NCBI RefSeq assembly: GCF_020360975.1
Contig: NW_025408685.1
Location: 310,001-374,000 of the forward strand
From: Hirsutella rhossiliensis
Lineage: Eukaryota > Ascomycota > Sordariomycetes > Hypocreales > Ophiocordycipitaceae
Length of the DNA: 64,000 nucleotides
Reading direction: 5' to 3'
The position numbers were made by a program, and so were the translations under genes. The notes beneath the pieces are model-generated. The model was not told where the DNA came from. It saw nothing but the letters and a program-made list of their open reading frames with translations, and made no database searches. Shown here piece by piece: positions 54,133-64,000 of this stretch (positions are counted from its first letter, which is position 1; each line of letters opens with the position of its first letter).

Positions 54133-54144
54133 ATGCAATGATAC
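54133..54144. repeat. Shared target duplication, copy 3 (ATGCAATGATAC)
   Basis: It separates the SINE from the LINE 3' end. Confidence 0.85.
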
Positions 54145-55717
54145 TTTTTATTATTAATATATTCCGCCATTGACGATAGTCAGAGGCACTGCGTCAGACT
54201 CGCTAAGCCTAATCTAGAGCTGTCCAATACTCGGTTCCGAGCCCAAGGAATTCGTCCCGATCTAATCCCTGAATTTCTCTTACATCCTTCAATCCGTCTC
54301 TTGCTCACTTGACCTGTCCCTTTCCAATTCTGGAGCCTGTCTGATGAGGTACAGACCACTCTCCTCCGCCGCATTTGACGAAGAGTCCACCTGCCTTTAG
54401 CCGTCCGGTGTAGCTAACCTACCAGCTGTGGGGCAACCACAGGTATAGGTAGAGGGTTTGTGCTGAAAAGAAAGGTTAAGACAGAGGATGTATGTTAGTA
54501 GGGTGACGGTCGTAACTTGGCGAGTTCCCGGCGATATACCGGGCACCCAGGATCTGTAGCCTTGTGTGCTCCTTTTCCACCGCACGCTGCACACTTAAAA
54601 ACGTCCGAGGTGCAAGTCGACGCAGAATGGCCCGGTTGGGCGCACTGTCCACAGATCGGAGCTGGCGCCTTGCAGCGATAATGCAAGTGTCCGTAGAGGT
54701 GGCAACGGTAGCATCTCGCTGGTTGAAGTCCCTGAACAAATGGTCGCGTGTATGCACACTCGCCATTCGCCATCTCAACCGTTCGTTGTGCAAGCAACCT
54801 GTCCACCTCCTCTTTCTTATCCAGGTGTACCACCAGAGAGCGGTATTCCTTGTCGACAGACGCTGTCCCGAGCCATCGCATCTTGTGCACTTTCACCCCG
54901 TTCATCCGCTCAAACACGGCGCATCCGATATCATCCGTCGCAACCCCACGATGGGCTCTATCAACCCGTAGAGGGTACCACTGTTCCCCATATAGCGTTC
55001 CCTTGTCGAAGTGTGTCTTTATCCAGGTGTCGTTCTGCCGTACTTTATCGACGTCCGTCTCTCGAAAGAGAAGCCGAAAACGCCCTTTTCCTTAGAATTG
55101 ACGCCCAGACAGGTCACACCAACTTCTCGAGGGCAGCGTTCGCGCGCCGACGAATAGTCCCGGCGTTGCCTTCCTTTATGTCGCTGTCTAGGACCCGACT
55201 CACGTCAAGCCAATGCCAGGCAGTGGCCCTGGGACCGGAGAGGTGGTGGCGAAAGTGGCAGGTGCTGTTGCTGTTGCTGATGAGGCGCACTTGGAGTGGC
55301 GGACTCCGGAGGGCTAGCGACGCGTGGGAAGAGCTCGTTTCGAATGAACTCTTCCAGAGACTCGACGCGTTTCTCCGCCCTTTCGGCCCGCTCCTCGACG
55401 CGTTTCAGGAGAGCTTCGATTCGCGCCAATGAATCCTCGTTGGCATTGGGGTCGGCATTCGTCGGTTTCGCTTTCGGGACGGCGGATTTCTTTCGTGATG
55501 GGCGCGGTTCAGGGTCGAATTGCAGCGTCGGTTTCAGAGGGCGACCGCGGGCGCTGGTCCTTGTCGCGTCGGCCGCGCTTGTCGAATTGGCCACGATGCT
55601 ACAGGCCACATTGTCGTTCGTACCGTCTTCCTCGTCATCGAGCAACTCGAATTGGTTCGAGTTGCGCTTGGTGCTGTTCTTGCTCTTCCGCGGCATTGTT
55701 TTCGAGGCGGGCTGTTC
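54145..55717 (-). mobile_element. Tad-like LINE lacking ORF2
   Basis: On the minus strand the element starts at 55717 directly after GTATCATTGCAT and ends at 54145 with an A-rich tail (TATTAATAATAAAAA), again followed by GTATCATTGCAT. It carries only an ORF1-type gene and about 350 bases of 3' sequence. No endonuclease or reverse transcriptase domain was seen. At about 1.57 kb it is much shorter than an autonomous LINE, so it looks like an internally deleted, trans-mobilised copy. Confidence 0.75.
54495..55696 (-). pseudogene. LINE ORF1 (gag-like), frameshifted
   Basis: It starts at ATG 55696 (MPRKSKNSTKRNSNQFELLD). A coiled coil follows (LARIEALLKRVEERAERAEK). After a frame change near 55090 it reads FRETDVDKVRQNDTWIKTHF and KGTLYGEQWYPLRVDRAHRG. 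The C-terminal part has CCHC-type knuckles: CYRCHLYGHLHYRC, CGQCAQPGHSASTC and CAACGGKGAHKATDPGC. It stops at 54495. This is the RNA-binding protein of the I/Tad type of LINE. Confidence 0.8.
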
Positions 55718-55729
55718 ATGCAATGATAC
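55718..55729. repeat. Shared target duplication, copy 4 (ATGCAATGATAC)
   Basis: It marks the 5' boundary of the LINE. Confidence 0.85.
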
Positions 55730-55779
55730 CAAAATCCGGCGAATCGCCAGATCCGGCAGATCACCGGGAAATCCCTTAA

Positions 55780-56620
55780 ACCCCATTTGGAAGAGAGCCC
55801 CACCAAAATTTGGCGCGGCGCGTTCCCAACGCCGTGGCCGCCGCGGCTGCCGCCTGGTCGCATTCAATCAGCATTTAATTATCACCAACGCTGGAAGCTG
55901 CGTTCCTTGGAGTCGTTCAAATATATCAATACGCCCGGCCCGACCTATTTTCCGATATATATACAATGTGCACACCTTTGACTACCGCCCGTGAGATCAA
56001 TCAACGCCGTGACTATGACTGTGACGGTGCCGGAGGATCCGTCTGACGCGGCGGAGGACGAGGCACGTAAGGGACGAACGTATGCCCGGCCTGCCTACCA
56101 AAATTGTATGGCGCCGTGTCCCTCTGATCCCCTGGCTGTCGGGCAGGCTCCCTTGCCGTCCCTTGCGACTGTACCGGCGGCTGTGCCCACAGGCAGCTAT
56201 CGTGATGTCCCTGTGCCGAGGGGGGCGGCCCCTGCTGCCACTGTGAGGGCGTAGGTGGCATCGGGTAGACGTACGATGCCGCCGGCGGCGCCTGTGTGTA
56301 TACAGGCACATGTGTTGTAGGCGGTGGCATTACGTAGTACCCCTGTGAGCCCGGCGGCGCCTGTGGAAGTGAGGGCATCGTCTGTTTGTATTCATGTTGC
56401 GATCGGTCGAATTCATCGTGACGGTTGTGCGGTAGGCGGCGGCGGCGGTGGCGGCGTTGGTGTGGTGTGCTGAATAGTTGGTGATAGCTTCAAAACGATG
56501 GCTTCAAAACGAACGAACGTGTGTGAGAGGTGGCCTCGGGCGCCGGCGGCAAGCCGCGGCGGCCACGGCGTTGGGAACGCGCCGCGCCAAATTTTGGTGG
56601 GGCTCTCTTCCAAATGGGGT
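55780..56620. mobile_element. Element with ~80-bp inverted ends and TTAA flanks
   Basis: Arms 55775-55854 and 56545-56625 are reverse complements with a single one-base indel. TTAA lies on both sides (55776-55779 and 56621-56624), consistent with a piggyBac-type TTAA duplication, although a TA target is also possible. The ends read ACCCCATTTGGAAGAGAGCC inward. The inside holds a Pro-rich frame on the minus strand and a (CCG)n-type tract. No transposase is present, so it is non-autonomous. Confidence 0.7.
56013..56378 (-). CDS. Pro/Gln/Tyr-rich frame inside the inverted-repeat element
   Basis: 121 residues, MPSLPQAPPGSQGYYVMPPP..., with repeated Pro-Pro and Tyr-Val motifs (YVYPMPPTPSQWQQGPPPSA). 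The composition resembles disordered PRD-type proteins. It may be a fragment of a captured host gene or a chance frame in a GC-rich sequence. A CCGCCACCGCCGCCGCC leader lies upstream on the same strand. Confidence 0.3.
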   Translation of the reverse strand: MPSLPQAPPGSQGYYVMPPPTTHVPVYTQAPPAASYVYPMPPTPSQWQQGPPPSAQGHHDSCLWAQPPVQSQGTAREPARQPGDQRDTAPYNFGRQAGHTFVPYVPRPPPRQTDPPAPSQS

Positions 56621-56625
56621 TTAAG

Positions 56626-58499
56626 TCGGAGTGCATGTTTGAAAATCAGGGGAATGTGCAACTAAAGGAGGAATTGAGGTACTTTGGCGTCACTGCAATT
56701 TTGGCTTGTCGGCTAGGTATCGACTTTTCCCGGTCGCTTATCTTTTCCTCGGTCGCCCGCCCCCCCCTCCCAGAGGAGGGGGATGGGGGACGAATTTTAG
56801 TCCCCCCTAGTACCCGTTGGCGGGGCCCTTCGGGTGCCAACTAGGGGGGCAAGCTGGGCCCCGCCAACGGGTAATCCGACCAAGAAAAAGCTAGCCCCGC
56901 AGGGCTGGCCCTTCTGCGCCCGCATCCGCCTCCACGCCATGCCCTACATGAGACGACCGTCGATTCTGCGGCACCAATAAGCCCGCCGTGTGAGATAGGT
57001 AGTACACCCTTCAGGCTCCACGTAGCTACTAAGAGATGAGGCCTTGAATCAAACGCAGCCCCGCGGCAGGGAAAGAGAAAGAGGACCAGCGTCCAAAGAC
57101 GCAAATCCGAGGGGAAACCTACAGTTAGAAGAGACGACAAGAAGTTGAACAAAGGCATTGTGTGCTGGAGGACACAAGAGAGGCTTATAGGGGGCGCGAT
57201 CTATGACGAAAAATAGCAAACTCATGCTGAATTCCTGTGCCCGCATGAGTTGAAGTGCGAATATACAAGCCGGCTAACTCGATTCGGCAGGAGCAGCACA
57301 AGGACGTCAGTGCGCACATGCCCAGTGACTTAGTCTGGTCACGAAAAATCAAGCCACGTGTTGTTCAGATGACATGTTCGAACAATTGAACATCAAATCT
57401 GCTTCGCGACAAGTCTAAACCGAAAAAGCAACCTCATGTCCCCCTAATATTTGGCTGGAAACTATGGAAGTGGCTTAAGACAACCGAATTTTCAGGGTAT
57501 TGGTATCATATTAAAAGCATGCGAGCGGGGTGTGAAGATGTCATGGTGGATAAAAAGCATATTCACCTCTAAAAGGAGTACTCGTGCCCGCCCCTCACGC
57601 CAAAACGAATCCCAAAAAAGTGGAGTCAGGCACGCGCATGTATTATGTAATGTTTTTATGTCCGCCGTGCAAGGACCCCGGCGATAGTTAGCACAACAAC
57701 TATCGGGTAGCCGTTGGACATGAGAAGTGCTCTATGCACGACCGCATATCTCCTGCCCATGCTCTATGTCGTCTCAATGGGAATTGCAGCTCCAGAACGG
57801 TAGTTATTGAGAATCCCAAGCCGTCAACATGACATATATCGACAGTACGTGGGCGGGACTTCTGTGGTACGTGTGTGCTTGGTAGGGGAACATGCAAAAG
57901 AAAGTCTTTTCGCAGACGGTCTCGACCGTGAAAGGACACCAGGTATACCTAAATTTGGCCTGCCTATGCTGGGGTGATGTGCCACGTTGTGACCGACTGC
58001 CGAAAGCTGCAGGGCTGAATGTGCTTCATTGGTGGATCCTTTGTCAATCTTGGACTCGCGCTTCTCTACTCCGTATTATCCGGTTCCTAGCCACCTGCCG
58101 AGGCCAAATTGTACACTATCGATTTTATTTATTTATCTTTGGATCGAGGGCCCTCGTAAATAACTCCGGGAAACTGGCATTCCGGCTCTTGGTTGGCCGG
58201 CTTGGAAGCAAGGGGATATGATAGAGGGTAGGTGCGTGCATGCGTCTCATGGCGACTTGGTCTCTTTGCCTGGTTTCTTGACGATGCAGATGCAGCAGTC
58301 ATGGCAGCACGTACTTGGTACAAAATTACACTCTCCCCCCGTTTTCGCTCCCCTCCATTCGTCATTTATTAATGTCAAAGACTACCCCTACACTGCTGCT
58401 TTTTTTACACCCTCGCCTCGCAGTCCATCAATCCATCCATCTGACAAACCCCCCAAACAACATTCAAGCGAGGCCACGGCCAAGTCAGGGTCGCCAACC
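56626..58499. other. Gene-free stretch with stacked palindromes at its left end
   Basis: The only structure is the palindrome cluster at 56761-56872. The rest has short frames only. The last few hundred bases are the likely promoter of the gene at 58500. Confidence 0.35.
56812..56872. repeat. 17-bp inverted repeat in a stacked palindrome cluster
   Basis: ACCCGTTGGCGGGGCCC (56812-56828) pairs perfectly with 56856-56872. The left arm's GTTGGC can also pair with GCCAAC at about 56836-56841, and CCCCCCTAGT (about 56802-56811) with ACTAGGGGGG, so two alternative folds compete. Confidence 0.7.
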
Positions 58500-60260
58500 A
58501 TGGAGGCAAAGGGGGCGCCGCTCGTCGGTCAGATCTTTAGCGTACTGCTATCCTTGGCCTCCACCACCGTCTTAACGCTGTTCCTTAGTATGTTTCCTTG
58601 GACCTTTATTCTTGAATCATCGCCCAACGCCCCCCAACACCGAAGCCAGTGGAACTGACTGGGGTTTCATTATAGTGCAAAGAACTCTCGCCATTAAAGC
58701 CTGGAGTCGTCTCCCGCTTGTGGTGTGGCGTACGTTTTAATACCCCAATATCTTTTACGCATGGCTAGCTGACGACTGCTCGGGCGGCTGGCAACAAGGG
58801 TAGTCGTCTTCGCCATATATATCGATTCATATATGTTTGTCATCGCCACGGCAATTTTGCAGCACTCTGTTGGCGTCAACTCCAGCTTGTCAACCTGCCA
58901 AGGCGCCATTCTGCTGTGCCTGGTGTGTTATGTCACCACTAAGGTATGTTTTGTCTTGTTGCCGGCTCTCTTGGGTCCTTCTCTAACCACGCCGACAAAC
59001 GTCTAGATTGTAAGCCTCTCTGCGTGTCAACCGGCTCCACCACGTCGCATAAACTAAAGCAAAAGAGTGGCGTCTAGTTGATATATCTCTTCTTGGTTGA
59101 AAAGGCGGTAAGTGCACCATCTCATGTATCGATTATTGGACCGGCTAGCTGACGAGTCTCGATGCTAGCACGTTATTCGCGGCACTCGAAAACCGAGGAT
59201 GCAATCCAAGCTATACATTTTCAACTCTTTTGGCATGCTGGGCGTTTACGTCGTCGTTGCTCTGCTCAACTTTATCTTGTTGGTTGGCCATTCTCCCGTC
59301 GCTGGCTCCAGTTCCTTGGCCAGGTTTGTGACCAATCTGCAGTCGCATCGCCAAGATAGAACACGGAATCTGTATCATCGGCATGAAGGGTCTGGCGATG
59401 ATCCCCCTTATTTCCTTTGACACGGTTGTCAACGTTTATCTGACGTCCATGTTCATCATCCCCCTGAGAAGTAAGAGTAACCCCCAGAGGCATTCCGGAA
59501 TATACGAGCATCAAGTTTGACATTCCATGTTCCTGCAGGGCTCCATTCATTCAAGGCAATGTCGCGCAGCCTAGCTAATGCGCGTCTGCGGAGGGTGGCT
59601 TTCCGTACCTTTTTCGGCGCTTCGGCTACCTTGATTAGCAGCATAGTGTGGGTAACCGACAAAGCATCATTGGGGACAGCTGAGTGATACGACCTTAGTA
59701 ACCTCACGGTCCTCATGGCCCTAAACGGGGAGCCGGGGTGGGTGTGTCTGATGTGTTGCAATGGCGATAGTTGGTTTCCCTCTCTCACTGAACTCTTTCC
59801 TCTTCAACTGTCATGGATCTGACATTGTCACCCAGTCCTCTTCTCGGCCATAATCATCCAGTGGGTCACAAACGAGGACAACGCTGGGACTATGTCAGGC
59901 TCGTCAAACGGACATGGAGTCATGGTGCCCTGCGACGCCGAGACGCCGTGTAACTTGCAGCCGACACAGTCATCGACAGAACGAGACTCCATCTTTGACA
60001 CGGGGAGATCCTCTGCCACCCGTGGCGCTGCCGCCGACCTGGATAACAAGACGCCGTCTGGCGTCGTCGTGACAACGACTATCAGACATGAGCGCGGGCT
60101 GGGCGTGGCGAATGGCAGAATCAAGGATAGAGAAGCACGGGTAGAGTATGACTTCCTCGGCCGTGAGCATTGTGCTGGTCCGCAGACAAGCATTATAGGC
60201 GGGCAGTTAGGCAGACATGGCAGACTGGCGTCGCCATACCCACAGGGCGGGCACGAATAG
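58500..60260 (+). CDS. Seven-helix fungal membrane protein, nine exons, intact
   Basis: Exons: 58500-58587, 58676-58729, 58804-58943, 59078-59107, 59169-59278, 59343-59470, 59539-59647, 59699-59769 and 59836-60260. They sum to 1,155 bases, exactly 385 codons with stop, so 384 residues. Introns are GT...AG; two donors are of the GTTGGT type. About seven hydrophobic segments are visible: IFSVLLSLASTTVLTLFL, LPLVVWLVFAIYIDSYMFVI, GAILLCLVCYVTTKLIYLFL, FGMLGVYVVVALLNFIF, MIPLISFDTVVNVYLTSMFI, FFGASATLISSIVNLTVLMA and WVCLMCCNGDILFSAIIIQW. A long hydrophilic tail of about 120 residues follows. I recognise it as a conserved type of fungal multi-pass protein of unknown function (possibly receptor- or transporter-like), but assign no role. 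The intron 3 region contains a second possible acceptor at 59006. Start: the first ATG giving an N-terminal helix. Confidence 0.85.
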
Positions 60261-61180
60261 CTGGGATAAAATACTGCGCCACACCTTGCACTTTAGGGCT
60301 GTGGTGCAAGGCGTACAATCAGCCGAAGGCTGCGAGTCTGGCTATCAGTCAAGCAGTCACCGAACAATCAGTACAGTATCTACAATCATGCTGTCACGCG
60401 CTAGGAGAAGGAATACCTCTGAGATGTCTCGGAGTAGGCCGTCAGGAAACGGAGGATGCTATCATATAAGAAGGGTGCCTATTCTCGGGATTTATGGGAT
60501 CTTCAGAGATCAATGAATTGAATGATTGACCCCCGTTCTTCACTCTCTGTTTAGTTGTGTGCGCCTTACATCCATGGTGGGCGGCATCTGAGGCGCGTTC
60601 ACTGCACGGCTATCTGCTTGCGCCACTCCCGACATGGGAGACTGTGTACTGGGAAAGTGACGAACCACGACTGACTCTTCACCGATCTTGCTATAATTGT
60701 CGAGAAGAAGGTCCGAACGAGTTGAGGTCTCTAGGTCTCTCTAGGTAATACAGCTTGAAACCAGGTAAGAAGGGAAGTCTGCAGACTGTTATTTCTTCTT
60801 CCTAGACCACTGAGGGGTCCGGAGGATCTCCTATTCGAACGGGATCCTCCAAGGAGTCCGGTATATCTTTTACTGGCTCGGGGACCTCAAGAAATTGAAC
60901 TATCGACCTAATAGCTTGCAAAGCTATTGATCGGGGAGATCGAGCTGAATGTGCTGACGTAGATGGCTTACGCGGCCTTCAGTGAGAGGCAAGGAGTGCC
61001 CTCTTCCTGATAGAATGTATATTATACCTGAAAATGGGATATCAACTTGGGAGAAACTTGGAGGGATATAAAAGGGGCTGTTTGGACGGGAAAGGAGGCA
61101 ACCGGGGGGAGAGCAATCAACACATGCACATCACCGACTATCAGATCATCTGAGAATCTACCTACGAAAAAGTCCCTTTA
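60261..61180. other. Intergenic, no gene supported
   Basis: Short frames only. A hairpin AATAGCTT-GCA-AAGCTATT lies at about 60907-60927 and resembles an anticodon arm, but no complete tRNA could be folded. Confidence 0.35.
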
Positions 61181-61376
61181 TGTGGGAATGTATTAGTCTA
61201 TTGTACTCATCTAGCTAGCTTACGTACACAGTCACGTGTGCTGCTGAGGACGGCTGAGGCCACATAACTAGCATCGTGGCCTCCTCCCCCTTTTCGATAG
61301 ACAATCCTCATAGCATAATACGACACACCGGTTGAACGACGTTCCCAGTTTGTCTCATGCTCGAGCCCTGCCAACA
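61181..61376 (+). repeat. Copia-2 left LTR
   Basis: About 196 bp, TGTGGG...CCAACA. It resembles the Copia-1 LTR in parts (GGAATGTAT, GTCACGTGTG) but is clearly diverged. The following CTGATCAGTGA also follows the Copia-1 left LTR. The 3' boundary is inferred because the right LTR is not in the window. Confidence 0.7.
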
Positions 61377-61442
61377 CTGATCAGTGATTGCAGTGACAAT
61401 CACAGACAGCTAGGACAGAAGAGACAAATCGCTAACCTTCAA

Positions 61443-61609
61443 GATCGGCTGCAAGGCATCGGTTAAGGAAGGTTATTTGTGCTAAGTGGCTATCTCAGAC
61501 TGCAAGGCATCTGGGAGAACCTACCAAGCTATTAATCGGCTGCAAGGCATCGATTAGTAGTGCGACCACATCGCCTAGCGACTTCTATTATCGGCTGCAA
61601 GGCATCGAT
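61443..61609 (+). repeat. Four spaced copies of a CGGCTGCAAGGCATCGAT-type motif in the Copia-2 leader
   Basis: ATCGGCTGCAAGGCATCG(A/G)T-type motifs start at 61443, 61535 and 61590. A partial copy (ACTGCAAGGCATCTG) lies at about 61499. They lie between the LTR and the gag start. Copia-1 lacks them but has its own doubled motif (CGCTGGTTTGCCCAGCCG / CGCTAGTTTGCCTAGCCG) in the leader. Confidence 0.8.
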
Positions 61610-61688
61610 CAACAGTTGTTACTAGACCCGACAAAGACGTATTTCGACAGCCAGATACGACTCCATCGTCTCATTCACTTGATCAACG

Positions 61689-63480
61689 ATGACCCCGACC
61701 GACCGAGCTACGACTCCGAACGAGAGCGCCCAGCTCGAACAATTGAGCGAACGGATGCAAGGACTAGCTATCCAGACATCCGTATACGATAAAGTTGATG
61801 TTACCCTTTGGGGACAAGACATCAAACCTGACGAGGAAGATGAGATCGCAGTTACGACGTACGCCGCTAGGTTCATGTCCAATGCCCAATTCGAACGCCT
61901 AGAAGGAGACGACATCCTTGACCATTTTCAACAACACTTCGAAGGCTGGAACCAAGACATATGGAACCGGGTACATATGGACTACAAGAGAGCCCTTAGA
62001 TTACTTCTAAGGAGACGTGGCATCTATACAGGACGGAAAAATGGCCCTTTTGCACCCCAATTCATCATGTTGCAAACTGCGGAGGACCGACCTGCATGGC
62101 CAGAACGAGAGTACATGGAGACCGATTTTGACATTGGGACAACCGCTCATAAGTTACGAGCAGCAGGATCAAAGGCTCTAACTTCTCCCCGAGGACCCCA
62201 ATCGCCGCCGGTAGCAACATCTCGTTACGATCTTAACGAACAACAGCCCATTAAGACCTTAACGAAGCCACCTGCCCAGGAACCCATCACTGAGGCACTA
62301 CCGATAACAACATCACCTCCCGACTTCCGCTCCGACCCAAGATGCCCTTGACCCAACCTCTCTTACAGTTCATCCGACAACACACCGCTTTAAGCACCCG
62401 AACTCGTCCAACCCGTCCACCCCCAACCCGAACTATTATCCGAGCCTATGTCCCTCGAGGCATACACAAAACTCCCACCGGATGATATCCCGAACGCCAC
62501 CGTCGATGGCGACACACAGCAGAAATTCATGAAACTCTGGGACAAGGACAAGAACTACACAGGAGAGCCGTACGACCTCCTCGATGACAAGATCCGAATC
62601 TTTATGAGTATCTGCTACAACATCCAAGTGAAACCGTCACAATTTCACGCCCTTTTCCCCCGAATCCTCGCCGGAAGAGCACAAACGTTCTACATTGACA
62701 AGATCGAATGGACTACCACGTTTAGGAAGGCATACGACAGCATCAAACAACACTTTGACACGGAAGTTAACCACGTCCATTACTATACAGATTGGACCAC
62801 AACCACTTTCAACTCGATTCGTGCCCAAGATGCTTCCAAATCCCTCCATGAAGTCCTTCAACTACTCTTCGATAAGCTACAACTCTGTCAGAGAGCCCTT
62901 GGCCCTGACTACGCAGGAAACATTCCACTGCGTACTACGCTTATCATCGCATGCCGTGGTGTACCCGAACTTGAACACGCCCTCTTCAAACCTGCAGCAA
63001 AGATCGAGACCCTCTTTGCAGATCTACGATCTTCCGTTGAGACCCACCTTGCCCGACAGACAAACCCTCAGTACTTGCAAAGCCCTGACGGATCATTTGG
63101 ACCAACGAATCCGAACAATCAGTACTACCTCGATCGCCGATACCATAACAACCGCGTACGAGGAAGATACGGATACTCAGGACAATGACCCAATCGCGGA
63201 TATGGACAAGGCTACAACCGTGAAAGCTACAGGCCCTCAAGCCATAGCAACTACACCCCTAGCCACACCAATCGCAATTGGACCAAAAAGTGCTTTGTTT
63301 GTGGACAAGAAGGTTGCTGGTCAACCAAACACTCTGCAGAAGAACGACAAGAGGCCAAGGACCAATATGTCGCACGTTGTCAATTCACAGGCATACAACC
63401 TCCAAACTTCATAGCCTATCTTATAGACTACGAAGGTCATGAGCTTGATGAACTCACTACCGACGACATATGAGAAGAAC
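61689..63480 (+). pseudogene. Copia-2 gag, frameshifted
   Basis: Block 1 (61689-62351) starts MTPTDRATTPNESAQLEQLS. Block 2 (62448-63188) contains DLLDDKIRIFMSICYNIQVK and TTFRKAYDSIKQHFDTEVNH. After a stop near 63188 the frame moves again to give WTKKCFVCGQEGCWSTKHSA (63280-63335), the same C-X2-C-X4-C-X4-H knuckle as Copia-1, and IAYLIDYEGHELDELTTDD. Confidence 0.9.
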
Positions 63481-63580
63481 CTGATAATAGCACCAACGAT
63501 CACCAAGAACAGTGAACAGTGTTCCTGCCTCACAATTTGTCATTGAAGACCGCTATTCTAAGGACAAATTCTAAGGCATC

Positions 63581-63926
63581 ATGATTGACACAGGTGCAGC
63601 CAAAAGTCTCTACAGCTGGTCATTCCCAGTACATTGCTTTACAGCGAGAAGACCCAAATGTAGCCCTAGACAGCTCGACATCCGGCCAGGCTACCATCAA
63701 ATTCGGCAACGGCGAAGCCATTCACGCAATCGGCTCAATCGCCCTCAAAACACCCGTCGGAAGGATAACGTTCCACATCCTTCAGACCCCTACCCCTTTC
63801 TTGCTTTCTTTGGCTGATCTGGACCGTCTTGGTATCTATTTCGACAATATCACAGCAACCACAAAAGAAGAAAAATTGCCAGTGTGGGAAGAATTCGTCA
63901 AGATCTTAACAAAGCTACTTCATTAA
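63581..63926 (+). pseudogene. Copia-2 protease region, frameshifted
   Basis: MIDTGAAKS gives the D-T-G active site near 63583. The continuation is in the next frame (GHSQYIALQREDPNVALDSS, KFGNGEAIHAIGSIALKTPV, LLSLADLDRLGIYFDNI), matching Copia-1 at 16660-16890. A stop at 63926 ends the visible part. Confidence 0.85.
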
Positions 63927-64000
63927 GACCTTAACGGAGCCCTGGTCAAGAAGCCCTCCTTCCCTCACGGTCGTTACATCTTCTTACCCCGGTCACTACA

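Larger units (their letters stand above)
61181..64000 (+). mobile_element. Copia-2 LTR retrotransposon, 5' part, runs off right edge
   Basis: The LTR starts TGTGGGAATG. Gag and protease are related to Copia-1. Integrase, RT and the right LTR lie outside the window. Frames change between gag blocks and within the protease, so this copy is also damaged, though less than Copia-1 in gag. Confidence 0.9.

Noticed and set aside
53591..55729. ATGCAATGATAC repeats as a chance low-complexity match
   Set aside because: Four copies of an 11-12-mer within 2.2 kb, each exactly at an element boundary, are not expected by chance.
55694..55867. N-terminal extension of the LINE ORF1 into the inverted-repeat arm (MNATRRQPRRPRR...)
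   Set aside because: The LINE starts at 55717, after the target duplication. The extension is chance read-through of flanking DNA, and the natural start is ATG 55696.
60900..60935. Anticodon-arm-like hairpin around TTGCAAA that would read as tRNA-Cys (GCA)
   Set aside because: No matching D arm, T arm or acceptor stem could be found around it on either strand, and there is no B box.
1..64000. CRISPR arrays, bacterial operons, rRNA genes
   Set aside because: No regularly spaced direct repeats with unique spacers, no ribosome-binding-site-led gene clusters, and no rRNA sequence were seen; introns and transposon types are fungal.

Overview
The window looks like nuclear DNA of a filamentous ascomycete. 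The host genes carry short introns (about 50-150 nt) with GTRNGT donors, CTRAC/CTRAT-like branch sites and YAG acceptors. The mobile elements are fungal types: hAT, Copia, chromodomain Gypsy, Tad-like LINE, pogo/Fot1 and Helitron. A Sordariomycete (Hypocreales-like) origin is plausible from the feel of the proteins, but I could not test it. Most of the window is transposon graveyard with a few host genes between elements.

Layout. 1-2005: 5' half of a frameshifted Helitron running off the left edge. 2.7-4.2 kb: a small membrane-protein gene converging on a secreted LysM-domain gene. 4.6 kb: a relic full of stop codons. 5.5-8.6 kb: a 15-bp minisatellite, then a large protein with two Ulp1-like regions and an ATP-grasp-like end (one frameshift). 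8.8-10.2 kb: a frameshifted chromodomain gene. 12.4-24.3 kb: a host gene split by an hAT transposon (8-bp duplication GAAGCGAG), which is itself split by a Copia element (5-bp duplication GTTAG). 26.8-33.4 kb: a GC-rich, broken Helitron Rep-helicase, followed by an unknown GC-rich relic at 34.2 kb. 35.3-37.9 kb: an intact six-exon gene (728 aa, C-terminal C2H2 finger). 38.4 kb: a tRNA-like repeat with a second copy at 53.2 kb. 41.3-51.5 kb: a second hAT transposon split by a chromodomain Gypsy element (5-bp duplication GTCTT, identical 132-bp LTRs), then a pogo-like relic. 53.6-55.7 kb: two SINE copies and a LINE without ORF2, all separated by copies of one 12-bp target sequence. 55.8-56.6 kb: an element with 80-bp inverted ends. 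58.5-60.3 kb: an intact nine-exon gene for a seven-helix membrane protein (384 aa). 61.2 kb to the end: a second, related Copia element.

Three points stand out. Target duplications and termini let the order of insertions be read directly from the sequence. Two retrotransposons with (almost) identical LTRs have coding regions broken by many frameshifts, while two multi-exon host genes splice into clean frames. Several elements appear non-autonomous (LINE without ORF2, SINEs, inverted-repeat element). All functional calls rest on motif recognition by eye; no database search was run.
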